DNA of 64,000 nt, taken from positions 26,650,670 to 26,714,669 of the forward strand of contig CM043872.1 of the NCBI GenBank assembly GCA_023846275.1, read 5' to 3'. The translations under genes and the position numbers were made by a program. The notes under the pieces were generated by a model. It was not told the origin of the DNA, did not search any database, and worked only from the letters and a program-made list of their open reading frames with translations. This DNA comes from Vanilla planifolia. Taxonomy: Eukaryota; Streptophyta; Magnoliopsida; Asparagales; Orchidaceae. The first letter of the stretch is position 1; every line of letters starts with the position of its first letter. Below are positions 46,801 to 58,200 of the stretch, piece by piece.

Positions 46801-49470
46801 TTTCCTAGGGATTTGCTTTTAAGTTTTGGAAGGCTATTTCGTTACAGCTTTTTTTAAAGTATGCATAGAAAGCTGAACTGTTAGAAAGTTTGAAATAGAA
46901 GCTTAGAGGTTTTGTTTCACATGATTCAAAGGAGGTTTTGATAAATTGAAGTGTTATTATGGTAGTTCTTCCTTCTAAGTTCTAGATTTTGCTTTAACTT
47001 TGAAGTTTTGTGTTAAAAACCTAGGAAAAAGATACCTATGAGTGCCAGCCTCAAGCCCAACATACAATATGATAAGGCGAGCTTGATTTATGGTACATTC
47101 GAGCAATATTTGTGATTTTTTTGCACGAGTAATTCAAGAATTTATGAAGTTTTTGGGAATGATTGGTTAAGTTTATTATGATTTCTCATGTTGGTATATT
47201 GTGATAGAATGGGCATAATTGCTATGCATAAGAAGTCAAGGGGAAAGCAGAATTAGAATAGGACAAATTCCTAAAATATGAAATTGTTTTCCCTCCAACT
47301 AAGAGGCAAGGAAGATAGAGCCACACAATTGATGACATCCTCTTTAAGAGATCCTCCAAAGATCCCTTTGTTTGGGGCTCAAAGTTCTTCGACCTCGTTG
47401 TTAGAGATCGTTTGCAAGCTGAGTCACATCCTGTTGAAATCTGAAACCTCACTTTTGCCACTTGCGAGCTTACTTTCTTCTTGAAAATCCTCTCTCTTCA
47501 AGCTTCATTTCTCCCCACTGTCAGTGTGACATTTGCGTTGTTGTTATGTCCCGACCCTTGAAACCTCTTCTTTGTTTTTTCTTTTTTCGTTTTTGTCTTT
47601 TCTCAGACAGACTAAGCTGCACTTGGTTGAAGTTGAGCTCTCCAGTAAATTCTAGAACGCAAGCAACTATATTGAACCAGGTTAGGATGTTCTAAACTAG
47701 GCCAAACCTCCTTTGACCCATAACGACCCGCGTCGACTCACACCGACCCGTGTCAACTTATTTCGATTCGAACCGACTCGTGCCAACTTGCTCTAGTTTT
47801 TCACCAATCCGCGCGCATCCATGTGTATCCATTCTTGTCTGGTTGAGCCACCTTCATGCTTAGCCACGCCGTCTACACATTAATAACATTGTCTTCACTT
47901 TCGACATTGTCGAGACACCCTAAATGGTGACGGATCACCTTCAATAACACCGTATATCTAAAACAATTTAAATTTAAGCCTCCAAACCAGAATCTTGCCG
48001 CATTGTATCAGTTTGTCCCGGAATGTGCTCTAATTCTCCATCCGAATGTATTTGTAAACTTTGTATGATCAAACTTGCTTTTGTCCTAAGTAAGTTTTTG
48101 TTTAAGTATCTCGAATTCTCTTTTCGCGTCAACACTCCACTTGAAACTGCCCCACCCCATCGCTTGACCAAAGCTACCCGAGCTGCATGCTCCTGTTGAA
48201 GCCTATTTTTCTCCATTTTCTGCTGCCCGCCCTGGCCCAAGTCTTCCCGAAACTCCTTAAAAAATATCCAAGAAGATTTTTTAAGCAACATGCATCTTCC
48301 TGTACCTCCCTGGAAACCTTCATCTTTTGAACCCAGAAGCACTATGTGCGCCTGCCCATGTTTGCCAACACCTACCCAAGCTTTCTTGGAGGTCCACTTA
48401 TCTCAACAAGAAGTTGTTGAAACCCATTATAGTTGCTTAATGATGTCCCTTACAAAATCAACTCTCAACTACATTTTTGGCACAAGTTATTCTTTGAATA
48501 CCTCGAGTTCTTTTTTTCGCATTGACATAAAAGTTTGCAAAACATATATAAGAAATAAGAAATAAGAAATAAAGAACATATTACATGATTGTAATTAAAA
48601 TAACTGATAAATTTCTTTTGTTAAGAACATTCTAATTGTCAAAAGCTTTGCAACATCTGCTGTATTACTTTCCCATGCTGTATGAGAGTGTAATCTCTGC
48701 AAAACGAAGCAATGTTACACGAATTTGATGTAAAAATGAAGCAAGGCATGTCGGTCGACTCCGTTACCTCCTAATGCTATTTGAACCACTCTGCCGTCGA
48801 CTACTCTTATGGATTGCCAATTCCAATGCTTGGAATGTACCTTGTTCTTCTTTTTGTGATAAACTGATGATTCATATATCTCTGATCATAGTTCCTTTTT
48901 GCATTGGTTACTACAGGATGCTGTTGATCCTACTACATTTTTCAGCCAAATGACCTTGATGATACCTGGGCAGGGAGCATTGAGTTGTTCCCAACCGTGG
49001 AAGAGAGCAAATGGACGATGTATATACTTTATCCTTAATTATATCTTTTTGTTCAATAACATGGGGTCATGCAAAGAAATATCACTTAAGAAGCGACGAT
49101 GTGCTATTATTGATGGTTCGTTGTTTCCAAGTAATTGAGTTGAATAATGTGATGTATATTAGCTGCAAATGTAACGTTGAGCTGAGTTATTCATTCACTC
49201 CCATTTCCATCTCCACGTTTAGATTTTAACTTTTTTATTCATGATTATTGTGAAACAAAAGTGGCTAAGAGGATGTGTTTTTTGTTTGAAAGTTTGTGAA
49301 TGAAGAAAAAAGTTACTTTGAGCTAACATAAGTGGATGTGGGCTTCGTTTGAAGGTTTGTGGTTGAACGTAGCTTTGAAGAATGTTTGGGCAGCTTGAAT
49401 AATTTCCTTTTTGTCAAGAACCCACAAACTACATATTTAAGAATAAAGATGAGAAATATTATTTTTTGAT
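46801..49470. other. No gene seen; degenerate repeats
   Basis: Contains a C-rich quasi-periodic stretch (47,700-47,880) and a pair of loosely similar segments about 380-390 bp apart (near 48,110 and 48,495: TATCTCGAATTCTCTTTTCGCG against TACCTCGAGTTCTTTTTTTC). No open frame here resembles a known protein. Confidence 0.35.
47700..47880. repeat. C-rich quasi-periodic stretch, ~21-bp period
   Basis: Repeated variants of CGACCCGYGTCRACT, e.g. CGACCCGCGTCGACTCACAC and CGACCCGTGTCAACTTATTT, then CGAACCGACTCGTGCCAACT. Similar in style to 23,930-24,260. Confidence 0.6.
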
Positions 49471-49542
49471 TGCGTTTGCCGGGAGTCGAACCCGGGTCTA
49501 TTGCTTGGAAGGCAATTATCCTAACCGTTGGACTACAAACGC
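49471..49542 (-). tRNA. tRNA-Gly (anticodon UCC)
   Basis: The minus strand folds into a complete cloverleaf. Acceptor GCGTTTG pairs with CAAACGC plus discriminator A. The D-arm is GTCC...GGAT and the anticodon stem ATTGC/GCAAT encloses loop CTTCCAA (anticodon TCC, reads GGA). The T-arm is CCGGG-TTCGACT-CCCGG. Internal box A (TAGTCCAACGG) and box B (GGTTCGACTCC) are intact. It is 72 nt without intron or CCA and matches the standard plant nuclear tRNA-Gly(UCC). No run of four or more T follows on the gene strand until about 160 nt downstream, unusual for a Pol III gene. Confidence 0.96.
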
Positions 49543-50280
49543 ATTTATCAAATGTTTAAAACTATGATTAAATGACTTCTTACTATTTCTATATCCGCAA
49601 ATGAATAAGCTGACATAAGAACAATAAGGTATGTCTTCCAATGTATACAATTGCTTATTCAATAATATTATAAACATTGATCAACATATATATATTTGAT
49701 AAAAATCAATCATAGTACATCTTAAATAGATAATTAAATTAAAAAAATAAATTCTTTTAAATGAGAGTCTTGATTAATACAGATACTCTTAAGAATGTGA
49801 ATAGAAAACCTATAATGCTTGAATAAAACTCTAATACTTTGCATGGTTTTGATAAATCACCGATCATTACATCACACACTATCAAGTTATACGAAAAACT
49901 ATGCATGACAATTTGACATAGTCGACAACATTGGGAAGCTTTCATGTTGCACACATTGAATGTTGTTAAAAATACCATGAACGCAACAAACAACGGGTCA
50001 ATATCATTAGGAAGATTTAGAAAGTTAGCTTTACAATAAATAGAACGATGTTAAGAGTAATGGATTGCCATGAATCTAAAGGGCATGGCCCAAGCAAATG
50101 TACATACCTAACTTGCACAGGGTTGCTTGCCACATGTTACTTCATCTATGATTAGAACATAACAAACCTCGTCCTTCGGTTTATTGTTTTAAGATAAGGA
50201 ACCCAGAAAGCGCAACCTATAAGGTTCCCTTTTGACACGATCTTATTTCAACCCGGGAAAAGTCCAAACCCGAAACGGAT
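49543..50280. other. Intergenic, 3' flank of the PLS/E-type PPR gene
   Basis: AT-rich; no gene recognised. It includes the presumed 3' UTR of the minus-strand PPR gene near 50,160-50,280. Confidence 0.4.
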
Positions 50281-51801
50281 TCAGAGCAGCACCCAGCTCA
50301 AGCCTCTTGGCTTCCTCTCCTCCGACGCCGTCACCTCCATCTTCTCCTTCATCTCCCTCACTCTCCCCCACTCTCCCCTCTCACCGAAAACCCTAGCCAT
50401 CAATGCATAGCCCCCAGTTTTCATCTCCTCCCTCACCTCTACAAAAGCTCCCGCAGTCGCCGCCGCAACAGCGGCTGCTGCGTCCGGCCCGGCCGGCATC
50501 GCCATTGCAACCGCCTCCGCTTCCTCCTTCCTCCCCGCCCTCCCGTATATATCCACCATGCACCCATAATGTTCCTTGGAAGCTTTAATCCCGAACTCCC
50601 TTTCCATTGCTCCAAAAATCCTTTCCCCCTCCTCCACCAAACCCGCGTGAGCGCAAGCCGACAACACGTGCACGAACGTCGTGGAGTCCGGCTCCAGTTC
50701 AGTAGATAACATACGACGAAGCATCGACACCGCCGCTTCCGCCCTTCCATTTCTTCCCATCGCTGCAATCAAAGCATTCCACATTGCCACCGTTGCAGGC
50801 GAAGCATGGTCGGAGGCAGCACAGCCAAATGCCGTAGCCGCCGAGTCGGCATCCCCACATTTACCGTACATGTCGACAAGCGCGGTCACGAGTATGGCGT
50901 CCGGTGGAAGGCCGGACTTAACGTACCGTGCGTGGATAGACTTGCCGCAGAACAGCGAGCAGAGCCCCGCGGCCGCGGTAAGCGCGGCCGAGTATGTGAA
51001 TAGGTTTGGCCTCGGAGCAGCAAAGAACAGACACAGGGCTTCAACAAAGCAACCGTTTTTGAGGTAGCCAGCAACCATCGCCGTCCAGGTGACGGCGTTC
51101 CGGTTAACGGCCTCGTCGAAGGACTGGCGAGCTTCGGCGAGGTAGCCGTTGGCGATGTAGCCAGTGATCAGCGCGGTGCAGGCGACAGTTGTCTTCTCCG
51201 GCATTTCTTCGAATGCCCTTCGTGCACGGGCGGTATGGCTAACCTGCATGTATCCATTGATGACAGCCGTCCACGACACGGAATTCTTGTGGGGTATTTC
51301 TTCAAAGGCTCTACGGAGGGCAGGTTCATCTCCAGAGGAGGCATAGGCGCCGACGAGGGCGGTGCAGATGATGGTGTTTGACTCGTAGCCAGAGTGGACG
51401 ACAATGGAGTGGAGTTGGGGGACGGCGTTGGGAGGGGAGGCTGGGATGATGGTGGCGAGAGTGGACCCGGTGGGCCGGATGCCGAGCCGTAACATGTGAA
51501 GGAAGCGGAGGAAAGCCTTGAAGTGGTCGCCAAACCGGCGGTCAGCGGCGAGGATTGCGTTCCAGGAGACGATGTCTCGCTGGGGCATATGATCAAATAG
51601 GTCCTCGGCGACGTGAGGGAGGCCGCGACGGACATAACCTGAGATGAGGAGGTTCCATGTGGTGGTATTCCGATGGTGCGGATGGGCGTAGAAGACAGCA
51701 GCCGCAGTGGCGAGACGGTCATCTTGGAGATGAGCGGCGATGACGTTATTGAGCTCGGCGCTTGACGAGATAAACCGGACCGAGAGACGAAGTGTGATCA
51801 T
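50281..51801 (-). CDS. PLS-class PPR protein, E subgroup, 506 aa, intronless
   Basis: Uninterrupted frame beginning MITLRLSVRFISSSAELNN, a short targeting-type N-terminus. PLS-type repeats follow: TTWNLLISGYVRRGL, DIVSWNAILAADRRFGD, NSVSWTAVINGYMQ, NAVTWTAMVAGYLKNG, ILVTALVDMYGKCGD and TTFVHVLSACAHAGLVEEGE. The end is an E-type domain (GGYALMARVFGERGEWGRV...GLSWVLL), which in family members reads like GGYVLLSNIYAxxGRWDEV...PGxSWIE. There is no DYW deaminase domain. E-type PLS proteins are organelle RNA-editing specificity factors that recruit a deaminase in trans. The E region is short and Ala-rich (DAAAAVAAATAGAF), so function as an editor is an inference. Coding sequence is strikingly GC-rich for this window, but the frame is intact. 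Confidence 0.9.
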   Translation of the reverse strand: MITLRLSVRFISSSAELNNVIAAHLQDDRLATAAAVFYAHPHHRNTTTWNLLISGYVRRGLPHVAEDLFDHMPQRDIVSWNAILAADRRFGDHFKAFLRFLHMLRLGIRPTGSTLATIIPASPPNAVPQLHSIVVHSGYESNTIICTALVGAYASSGDEPALRRAFEEIPHKNSVSWTAVINGYMQVSHTARARRAFEEMPEKTTVACTALITGYIANGYLAEARQSFDEAVNRNAVTWTAMVAGYLKNGCFVEALCLFFAAPRPNLFTYSAALTAAAGLCSLFCGKSIHARYVKSGLPPDAILVTALVDMYGKCGDADSAATAFGCAASDHASPATVAMWNALIAAMGRNGRAEAAVSMLRRMLSTELEPDSTTFVHVLSACAHAGLVEEGERIFGAMEREFGIKASKEHYGCMVDIYGRAGRKEEAEAVAMAMPAGPDAAAAVAAATAGAFVEVREEMKTGGYALMARVFGERGEWGRVREMKEKMEVTASEERKPRGLSWVLL

Positions 51802-52920
51802 GGGACGGTCGAGCCGTCACGTCTAACCCTCGCCGTTTAGTTGTAGTTTAGGTATAAAATCTTTTTTTTTTTCATTTTTATACAACATTATTACGGAAAA
51901 AAAGGGATTGGTTTGGTTTAATTATTTATAAGACAACCCATGGCTGCCAGTAAAAAGCTTGTTTTTGAATTTTTCTTTATTTTTTATGATTTTTTGTGAC
52001 TTAAAAGACAGTGATCCAGTTTAATTCAGTTTTGATATCAACATTAACAAAACCATGAAGAGATGTCTTTTCCTGTTTTTATCATCTTCTTCTTCATCCT
52101 CTTCTTTTTACTTAATCTTCTTCTCCTTCCAGTTCCAATTTCATTTCCTACTACCTTAAAGAAGCTGTGAACTGCTCCAAATTGTTCTAATAATTCTTCT
52201 TCCTTTCTAGATTTCATTGCTTATCAACAAACAAACAAATAAAAATTCTAAGGATTCAATCTTCATACTATTTTCTTCTAAGTTAAACTACCCAGGCAGT
52301 CTTCACAAGCTCAGGTGACCTCATGTCATTGAGTTTGACACGAGATAAGTCCTTGGATTTGCTACCCAAGCCAAGCCAAGGCTTAAATTAGTTTTTAACA
52401 TTACATAAGCTTAAGCCTCGTAATAAGGATTAAACCCAATATAGACTTCAATTCTCCTGCAACTCTAGTTTTGTTTTACTTAACTTTTCTTCGATTCCAA
52501 TACCGTTTATCTTCTCATAAGTGATTGAGAAACAGAGAATGGCAATGTAGTAGGAAATACAAATTGCATTGACGCTTTGGAACCCTAAAAGAAAGAAAAA
52601 AGAAAACAAACATGTCGACTGTTTTACCTTTTCATGATCAGCCAATGACCAAATAATGAAAAATCCATGAAAATAAAAGGTATTCATTATTCCTTTATTT
52701 GATAAATTCATTTGCACCTAAATAAATTCACCCATCATGTAGAACTATGGAAGATGCAAAGATACCAAAACACTAGATAGCCTTGATCGAAATAAGAAAA
52801 TGACACAAGAAATATTGTTAGGAACAAAGCATAGATGAATAATATTCTTGATATTTTTGAAAGAGTGGCCAAAACTTGTATAAAGAGCTTATGGTGGTTT
52901 ATATATATTTCAAGCATAAG
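51802..52920. other. 5' flank of the E-type PPR gene and intergenic sequence
   Basis: AT-rich with T- and CTT-rich stretches near 52,060-52,140. No gene recognised; the promoter of the PPR gene lies at its left end. Confidence 0.4.
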
Positions 52921-52929
52921 GAGAGCAGT

Positions 52930-54760
52930 TCATGAAGTAGGAGCTTTGTTCGCAATCCAATCAGTTACTTTGTTCCGTTCATGAAACACAAATGATCCTG
53001 TACTTTTGCAGCAACTGGAGATTGTTCCAGTTGGCCAGTTGCGGGAATTTTTCGACGGTACAATAAGGCATAAAATTTTCGATAAAGTCAGTAAGGAACC
53101 TGTTTCGAACCAAATCCTAGTAAAAGAAGATGCAAGGGAGGCTCCCAAGTTGACAGCATTAGCAAAAGCAAGCTCCTTCATGGCTGTAGATGCAGTAGAG
53201 AAAAGTTTTGAGTCATAAGTAATGGTTGGCCAAAGATGGTTTCAAATGACAATGGCAATTCCAACGCCATCAGGGAACATAGCAGTGTCGCAATTAATCC
53301 TTATCCAAACCAGGGTGGAGGAAGCCACATAGAAGAATTGGTAGGTAACTTTGGATTCAAAGGTGAGTTCGAGTACTCCAATGGACAAGGTAGAGGAAAA
53401 GTGTGCATCACTGATGAAGATGAGGTGAAGAAGAGTAACAATGTTGAGCATGAGCCAACACTGCACTTGGTTGTTCCGATTCCTTCAGATGTGCTATAAC
53501 ACAGGCTGAATGGTTGAGTTCCATCCAATGCATAAGGTATTTTAGCAAATTAATGGTAGAGGCAGATGTGGAATTTAGAAGTAGGATTGCCCATAAAGAG
53601 GCTGCTTTATAGGGCAAAAGCATGTCTTTAAGTGACTTCGTAATGTTACAGCCCCAAGGATAATAGCAGGAGGAAATAAGTCCACAATAATTAAGCCAAA
53701 GTCTAGTTGGGTATGCATTATGGAAGATGCATCAAAGAAAAGCACGAACCCTTGGTTACACTTCTATTTTCCAGGTCCATGCACTAGTTCTACTGTGATT
53801 GTTATCCAATTGCAGCATTTTGGCATAAAGCACAGAGGTTTAGAGTCCATGGTGTCAAATAACGAGTGCAATTGGGAAGCGGGAGCTGGTGGATGGGAGT
53901 TACTTTATCTAAGACTACTCGGAGCAAGAGTAGTCACTATGGAAAAGCTAAGTTTAGAAGGATTGCTGACCTTGGTTGGGAAATCTCCTCTTTTGGGATT
54001 GGACCACCATCCATCGTCATAATCTAGTTGGGTCCTACTCTTCGTTTCCTTCATCCTCATCACAGATATCGAAAGCATATTTGTTGTTGTGTTTCACTTT
54101 GTTTGGTATCATTGGTTGAGTAGCCGATCACGTTTGGACAACAACAAAATCTTGTGGTTTCCTACAGACACTTGTGAAGTGGCCCACCTAGCCACATTCG
54201 AAGCAAATTGATGGCAAACCCTCAAATTCAAATCATTGAAAGACAAGACCTAGCCTTCCTTCCAACCAGAAAGAGAGTGACAAACTTAGCCTAACGAAGG
54301 TGGACCTCTCCATATATATGGTTCAACCATCGACTTGGACAAGTTCCCTAATATAAGAAACTATGCATAGTAAACTTACCATGTCTCAATAAAGAAATGA
54401 TAATTCCCACAATCTAACTCAAATAATGGTGGACATGATGGTCGACAGGCTCAAAATGAAACGTGAGATCCATTTATCTAGTCCCAAAACTTAGCCCCTA
54501 TAGTCTAAAGACCGCCATGCCAAATAGTGTCTTGATCTGAAGAGTAGTGAAGTGGAGAAGGATACATCCCTTCCCAATATCCAAAACTTTAAATCCATGC
54601 AAATAGTCCAATCTATAGTGCAACTCAACTAAAAAGCCAAATAAAGAAAACTTAACACCATAAAGTTGTCCCACAAGATCATAATTATCGTGCTCAATAT
54701 GACGATCCGTAACGTCTTAACATATTTTAACAACCGTACCTTAGATAAAGGATTTGTCAA
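52930..54760 (-). mobile_element. LINE (non-LTR retrotransposon) remnant: ORF1 zinc-knuckle part and RNase H part, RT deleted
   Basis: The minus strand shows, near 54,330-54,180, an ORF1-type stretch: QVDG.TIYMERSTFVRLSL (family pattern VD.TT...RGRFARICVE), then ICFECG.VGHFTSVC, a CX2CX4HX4C zinc knuckle with one stop. Then, at 53,310-52,930, there is an RNase H-like domain: WIRINCDTAMF, a frameshift, AMKELAFANAVNLGA, WFETGSLL and FVFHERNKVTDWIANKA (compare HVRREANQVADWLA). Only about 850 bp separates the two parts, too little for apurinic endonuclease and reverse transcriptase, so the middle is deleted. Stops and frameshifts show decay. Confidence 0.7.
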
Positions 54761-55253
54761 TTGGTACTAGATTGGTTGCATAAAGATTTGATGGCCATGC
54801 TTCCATTCTAGCCGCTCAGTTGGATGTAGTAATCGCATAACTAGGTGCTGATAGCTGAACCGAGGGTACATGGGCATTGATTGCATTACAAATACTCTTG
54901 CTAAAGTCAGGGCCCCTTCCTTCTCCATAGTTTAGTAGTGCACAATTTAAGGCTTTTTAAAGCTTCTTACTAAATTACAAACCATACAAATAACACCTAA
55001 ATTCGGCTTAGCAACGTTTGTAGAGGCATTTACTCAAGTAGTTAATGTGAATTGTTTTGGGTTACCTACAATTGAGTTTGCATTCATTCCGGGCCAACTT
55101 GGGTCATACAATCACAATCTTCCATTAATTGATCCTTGTTTTTATTCTACTCAATCCAAGACGAGAACATTGATCTTTCCTATTCTACATCATTATTTGG
55201 GGCTAAGCCATCCTCATCCATATATCTATAAGAAGTTCACCTCCATGATGTCA
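54761..55253. other. No gene seen between the LINE remnant and the right duplicated copy
   Basis: Contains a 69-codon open stretch (55,047-55,256) without family resemblance; otherwise featureless. Confidence 0.4.
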
Positions 55254-58200
55254 TGATAATTTGTGTTTGATTATTAGCCTTTAGTTTTAAGAGAGTTGTG
55301 TCCACAATGTGAGCATTTTTGTATTAAGAGTCATGTGTTTTTTAACCCAAATAAGACTTACCAAAAGCAAAATTAGGTTGATGGCATGTGTTGATCATGT
55401 CTTGACATTGGATTTGAAGTAATTCACGTAGTGTTAATCTCCATCATAAATTGATATTGACTAAATCTTAATGTTAAATCTTTATATAATGTTAAATCTT
55501 TGTGTAGAGCTAAGCATATCAAAATACTTAAAACCTCAACATGAGATAATTTTACACTCAATACAATTATTTGGTTGGATCAATCACATACGAGGCTATG
55601 GTAAGCATGATCGCAAAGAAATTTAATCTTTCTTCTTTCCCTTTACTTGATATCATATTTAATTTTTTATTCTCATTATATTTTTGGTAATAAACCATAT
55701 GCTTTTCTATAATAGGTTACATTCTTCTCAATAATAATAACCTTTGGATTTGCAAAAACAATGCCATGCTTATGTGATCGATATGAATCATTCCACTGAT
55801 TTCATGCTTTGATGTAAACCATGTTTTGTAAACAACCTAAACCATTAAATTCTTTTCATGCTGAATCACAAAATATGCACTTCTCAATATTTGTAAGTTA
55901 CATCTTTATCAATCAAAATTGCATTTGCATATATAATTACCATTCTCTTGCGGTCGACATAAACCATCACATTCTTTTTAAGATGAAGCATGCTTTTCAA
56001 GCATAATCACATCATATTTCTCAAATTACTTAAATTAGATTGTAATCGTACTATTTTATATACATCAAAGTTTAAACATGCTTGATTATTTAATAAAATA
56101 TCCATCATGTTGCAAAAAAAGTAGAAATTTAGGCAATAACATATATATAACCATCCATACCAACAAAATCAACGTGTGACCACATTTTTTAATACTATTC
56201 ATGAAAACAAGAAATATGCATAATCCAAATGCTCCAAAAGTATAATGTCTTTAATATGCAATGTTTGAAATCAATTTTACATTTAGCAATACAAACATAA
56301 TAGATGTGTTACATCAAAAATTATTTGCATCGATCTTCAGGTTGTTCGTTTCTCATTCGAAATGTTCTTGCTTATGACCCAACATTAACTATATGCATGC
56401 CAAAAAACATCAATTATAAAATTATTCTCTTCCAAAAATTTCTTATAAAAAAACATTTATCCATCTTCTTCCTTTTGATTGGACAATATGATTACCTTGA
56501 TAAGTTATTTTGGTTCTTAGGATCCTTTTTTTTTATTGTTCCTTGCTTCAACAAAATTGGATTGTTCACTTTGACAATTAGACAATCCAATCCTCTTATA
56601 CACTATATGAAAACTTAGTGCATACAAGGCTCCTCAACCTTGTGGATTAAACCATTAAATCTAGTGATCAAACCATCCCTTCATCACAAGCCTTCATAGT
56701 TACACAGTACATTGTGTTAATTTTAAGGCTCACAACTAATTGGATTTTTCAATCCCTAGAATTGGATTATTCAATAATTTGACTCCAAAATTGTAAATGA
56801 CCATTTTTGCAAGTTGAATTACTTACAAAAGCTCTCTATGAATTCTAACTTAGAGAATCACTAGACCCAATTCCGACATTTCTACATCTCCTTCTAAATT
56901 AATTAAATCTATATAAAATAGACTTAGAAAATCAGGAATAGATTTATCTCAAAAGTTTGATCTTCTTGTGTGATCTCATGGCTCCTCTTATGCACATCAT
57001 TTCTTTCTTATTTTAATCTTGATTTCTCTCATTCTCTCTTACTCCCTCTCTCTATTTCTTTCTTTTTAGTCTCCTCTTGACTCCTATACGACATCATGAC
57101 TTATCTCAGCCTACTCCTTAAGTAGTGGGTAGCTGGATAGATTCTTTTTATTGTTATTCCTTTTAGATAAAGTTTTGAAAATTCATTGACATCTGATTTC
57201 AACAAAAGCACCTCCACTTGATTCATTTTAATGAGTAATTTCCAAAATTATTTTTCCCTCCAAAATTTTAGCAATTTTATTTCCCATTAAAACTTTGGCA
57301 TACAATTATCAACCCTAACAATCATTATAATCATATTTTATAAATTAAAATTTTAATTATATCAACATAAGCCTTATTTATAATTTTGCAATCAATGCAA
57401 AATACATAGTTTATTTCTCATGATCATAAGAAAATATTTTAAGTTATTTTTTGTGTTACAATTCTCTACTCATTATGAAAACATGCTTTTTTAAATTTGG
57501 TGGGATTAATGTGAAAGGCTTTTGTCACACTTCCTATTTTTCTTCATTGCTCCAATAAATTGCATTATAACATCATCATTATCAAGAATTTGACTAATAA
57601 TAAATTTTAAAACTACCCATGCACTAAAATGGAGAATTTAAATTAAGGAGTTAAGGTTGAGAAAGTGGAGATTGTAATGTAAGATTGAAGGGAAAATAGA
57701 TCAGTTGTTGCCAAAAATACTTATTGTCAAAAGGTTGTGGAGTACTTCTAAAGAACTACACCACCTAGTGACACAAATTGTGTGAGAGAGTTATTAATAA
57801 TTTAGAATCATTAAAATATATTTTCTTTACAGATTATAACTTTTAAATACACGTATTACAATGATACCAAATAAGTAGATCATAAAGACAAACCTTTATG
57901 ACAAAAGAGAGAAGTCTAAAATAGATAAATCATGAAGAGGTACTTTCATGACAAAAGAAAAGCTCTAAATTACCACTAACACTTAAAGCAAGAGTGATAT
58001 AAAAAGAAAGAAAAAAAAATTAGTGAAAAATATTCTTCACAAATTAAGAGATAAAAAGAACCAATAAAAGAATCCTAAAGATCTTGGATTCCTTTTCACA
58101 TTCATGAATTTTCTCTAAGTTTTTTATCTTCTCTCTAAGTGTTGAGTTTTCTATCTAATGTTATTTGTGTTATGCTTGAATATTGAAGTGGGTCATGATG

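Noticed and set aside
48890..49060. Possible terminal exon after TTTTTGCATTGGTTACTACAG or CTACATTTTTCAG
   Set aside because: A short translation (QPNDLDDTWAGSIELFP) looks protein-like and the acceptors are good, but I found no upstream exon and no family; too little support.
50439..51722. Several open frames on both strands inside the E-type PPR gene
   Set aside because: Shadow frames caused by high GC; only the 506-codon minus frame has PPR motifs.
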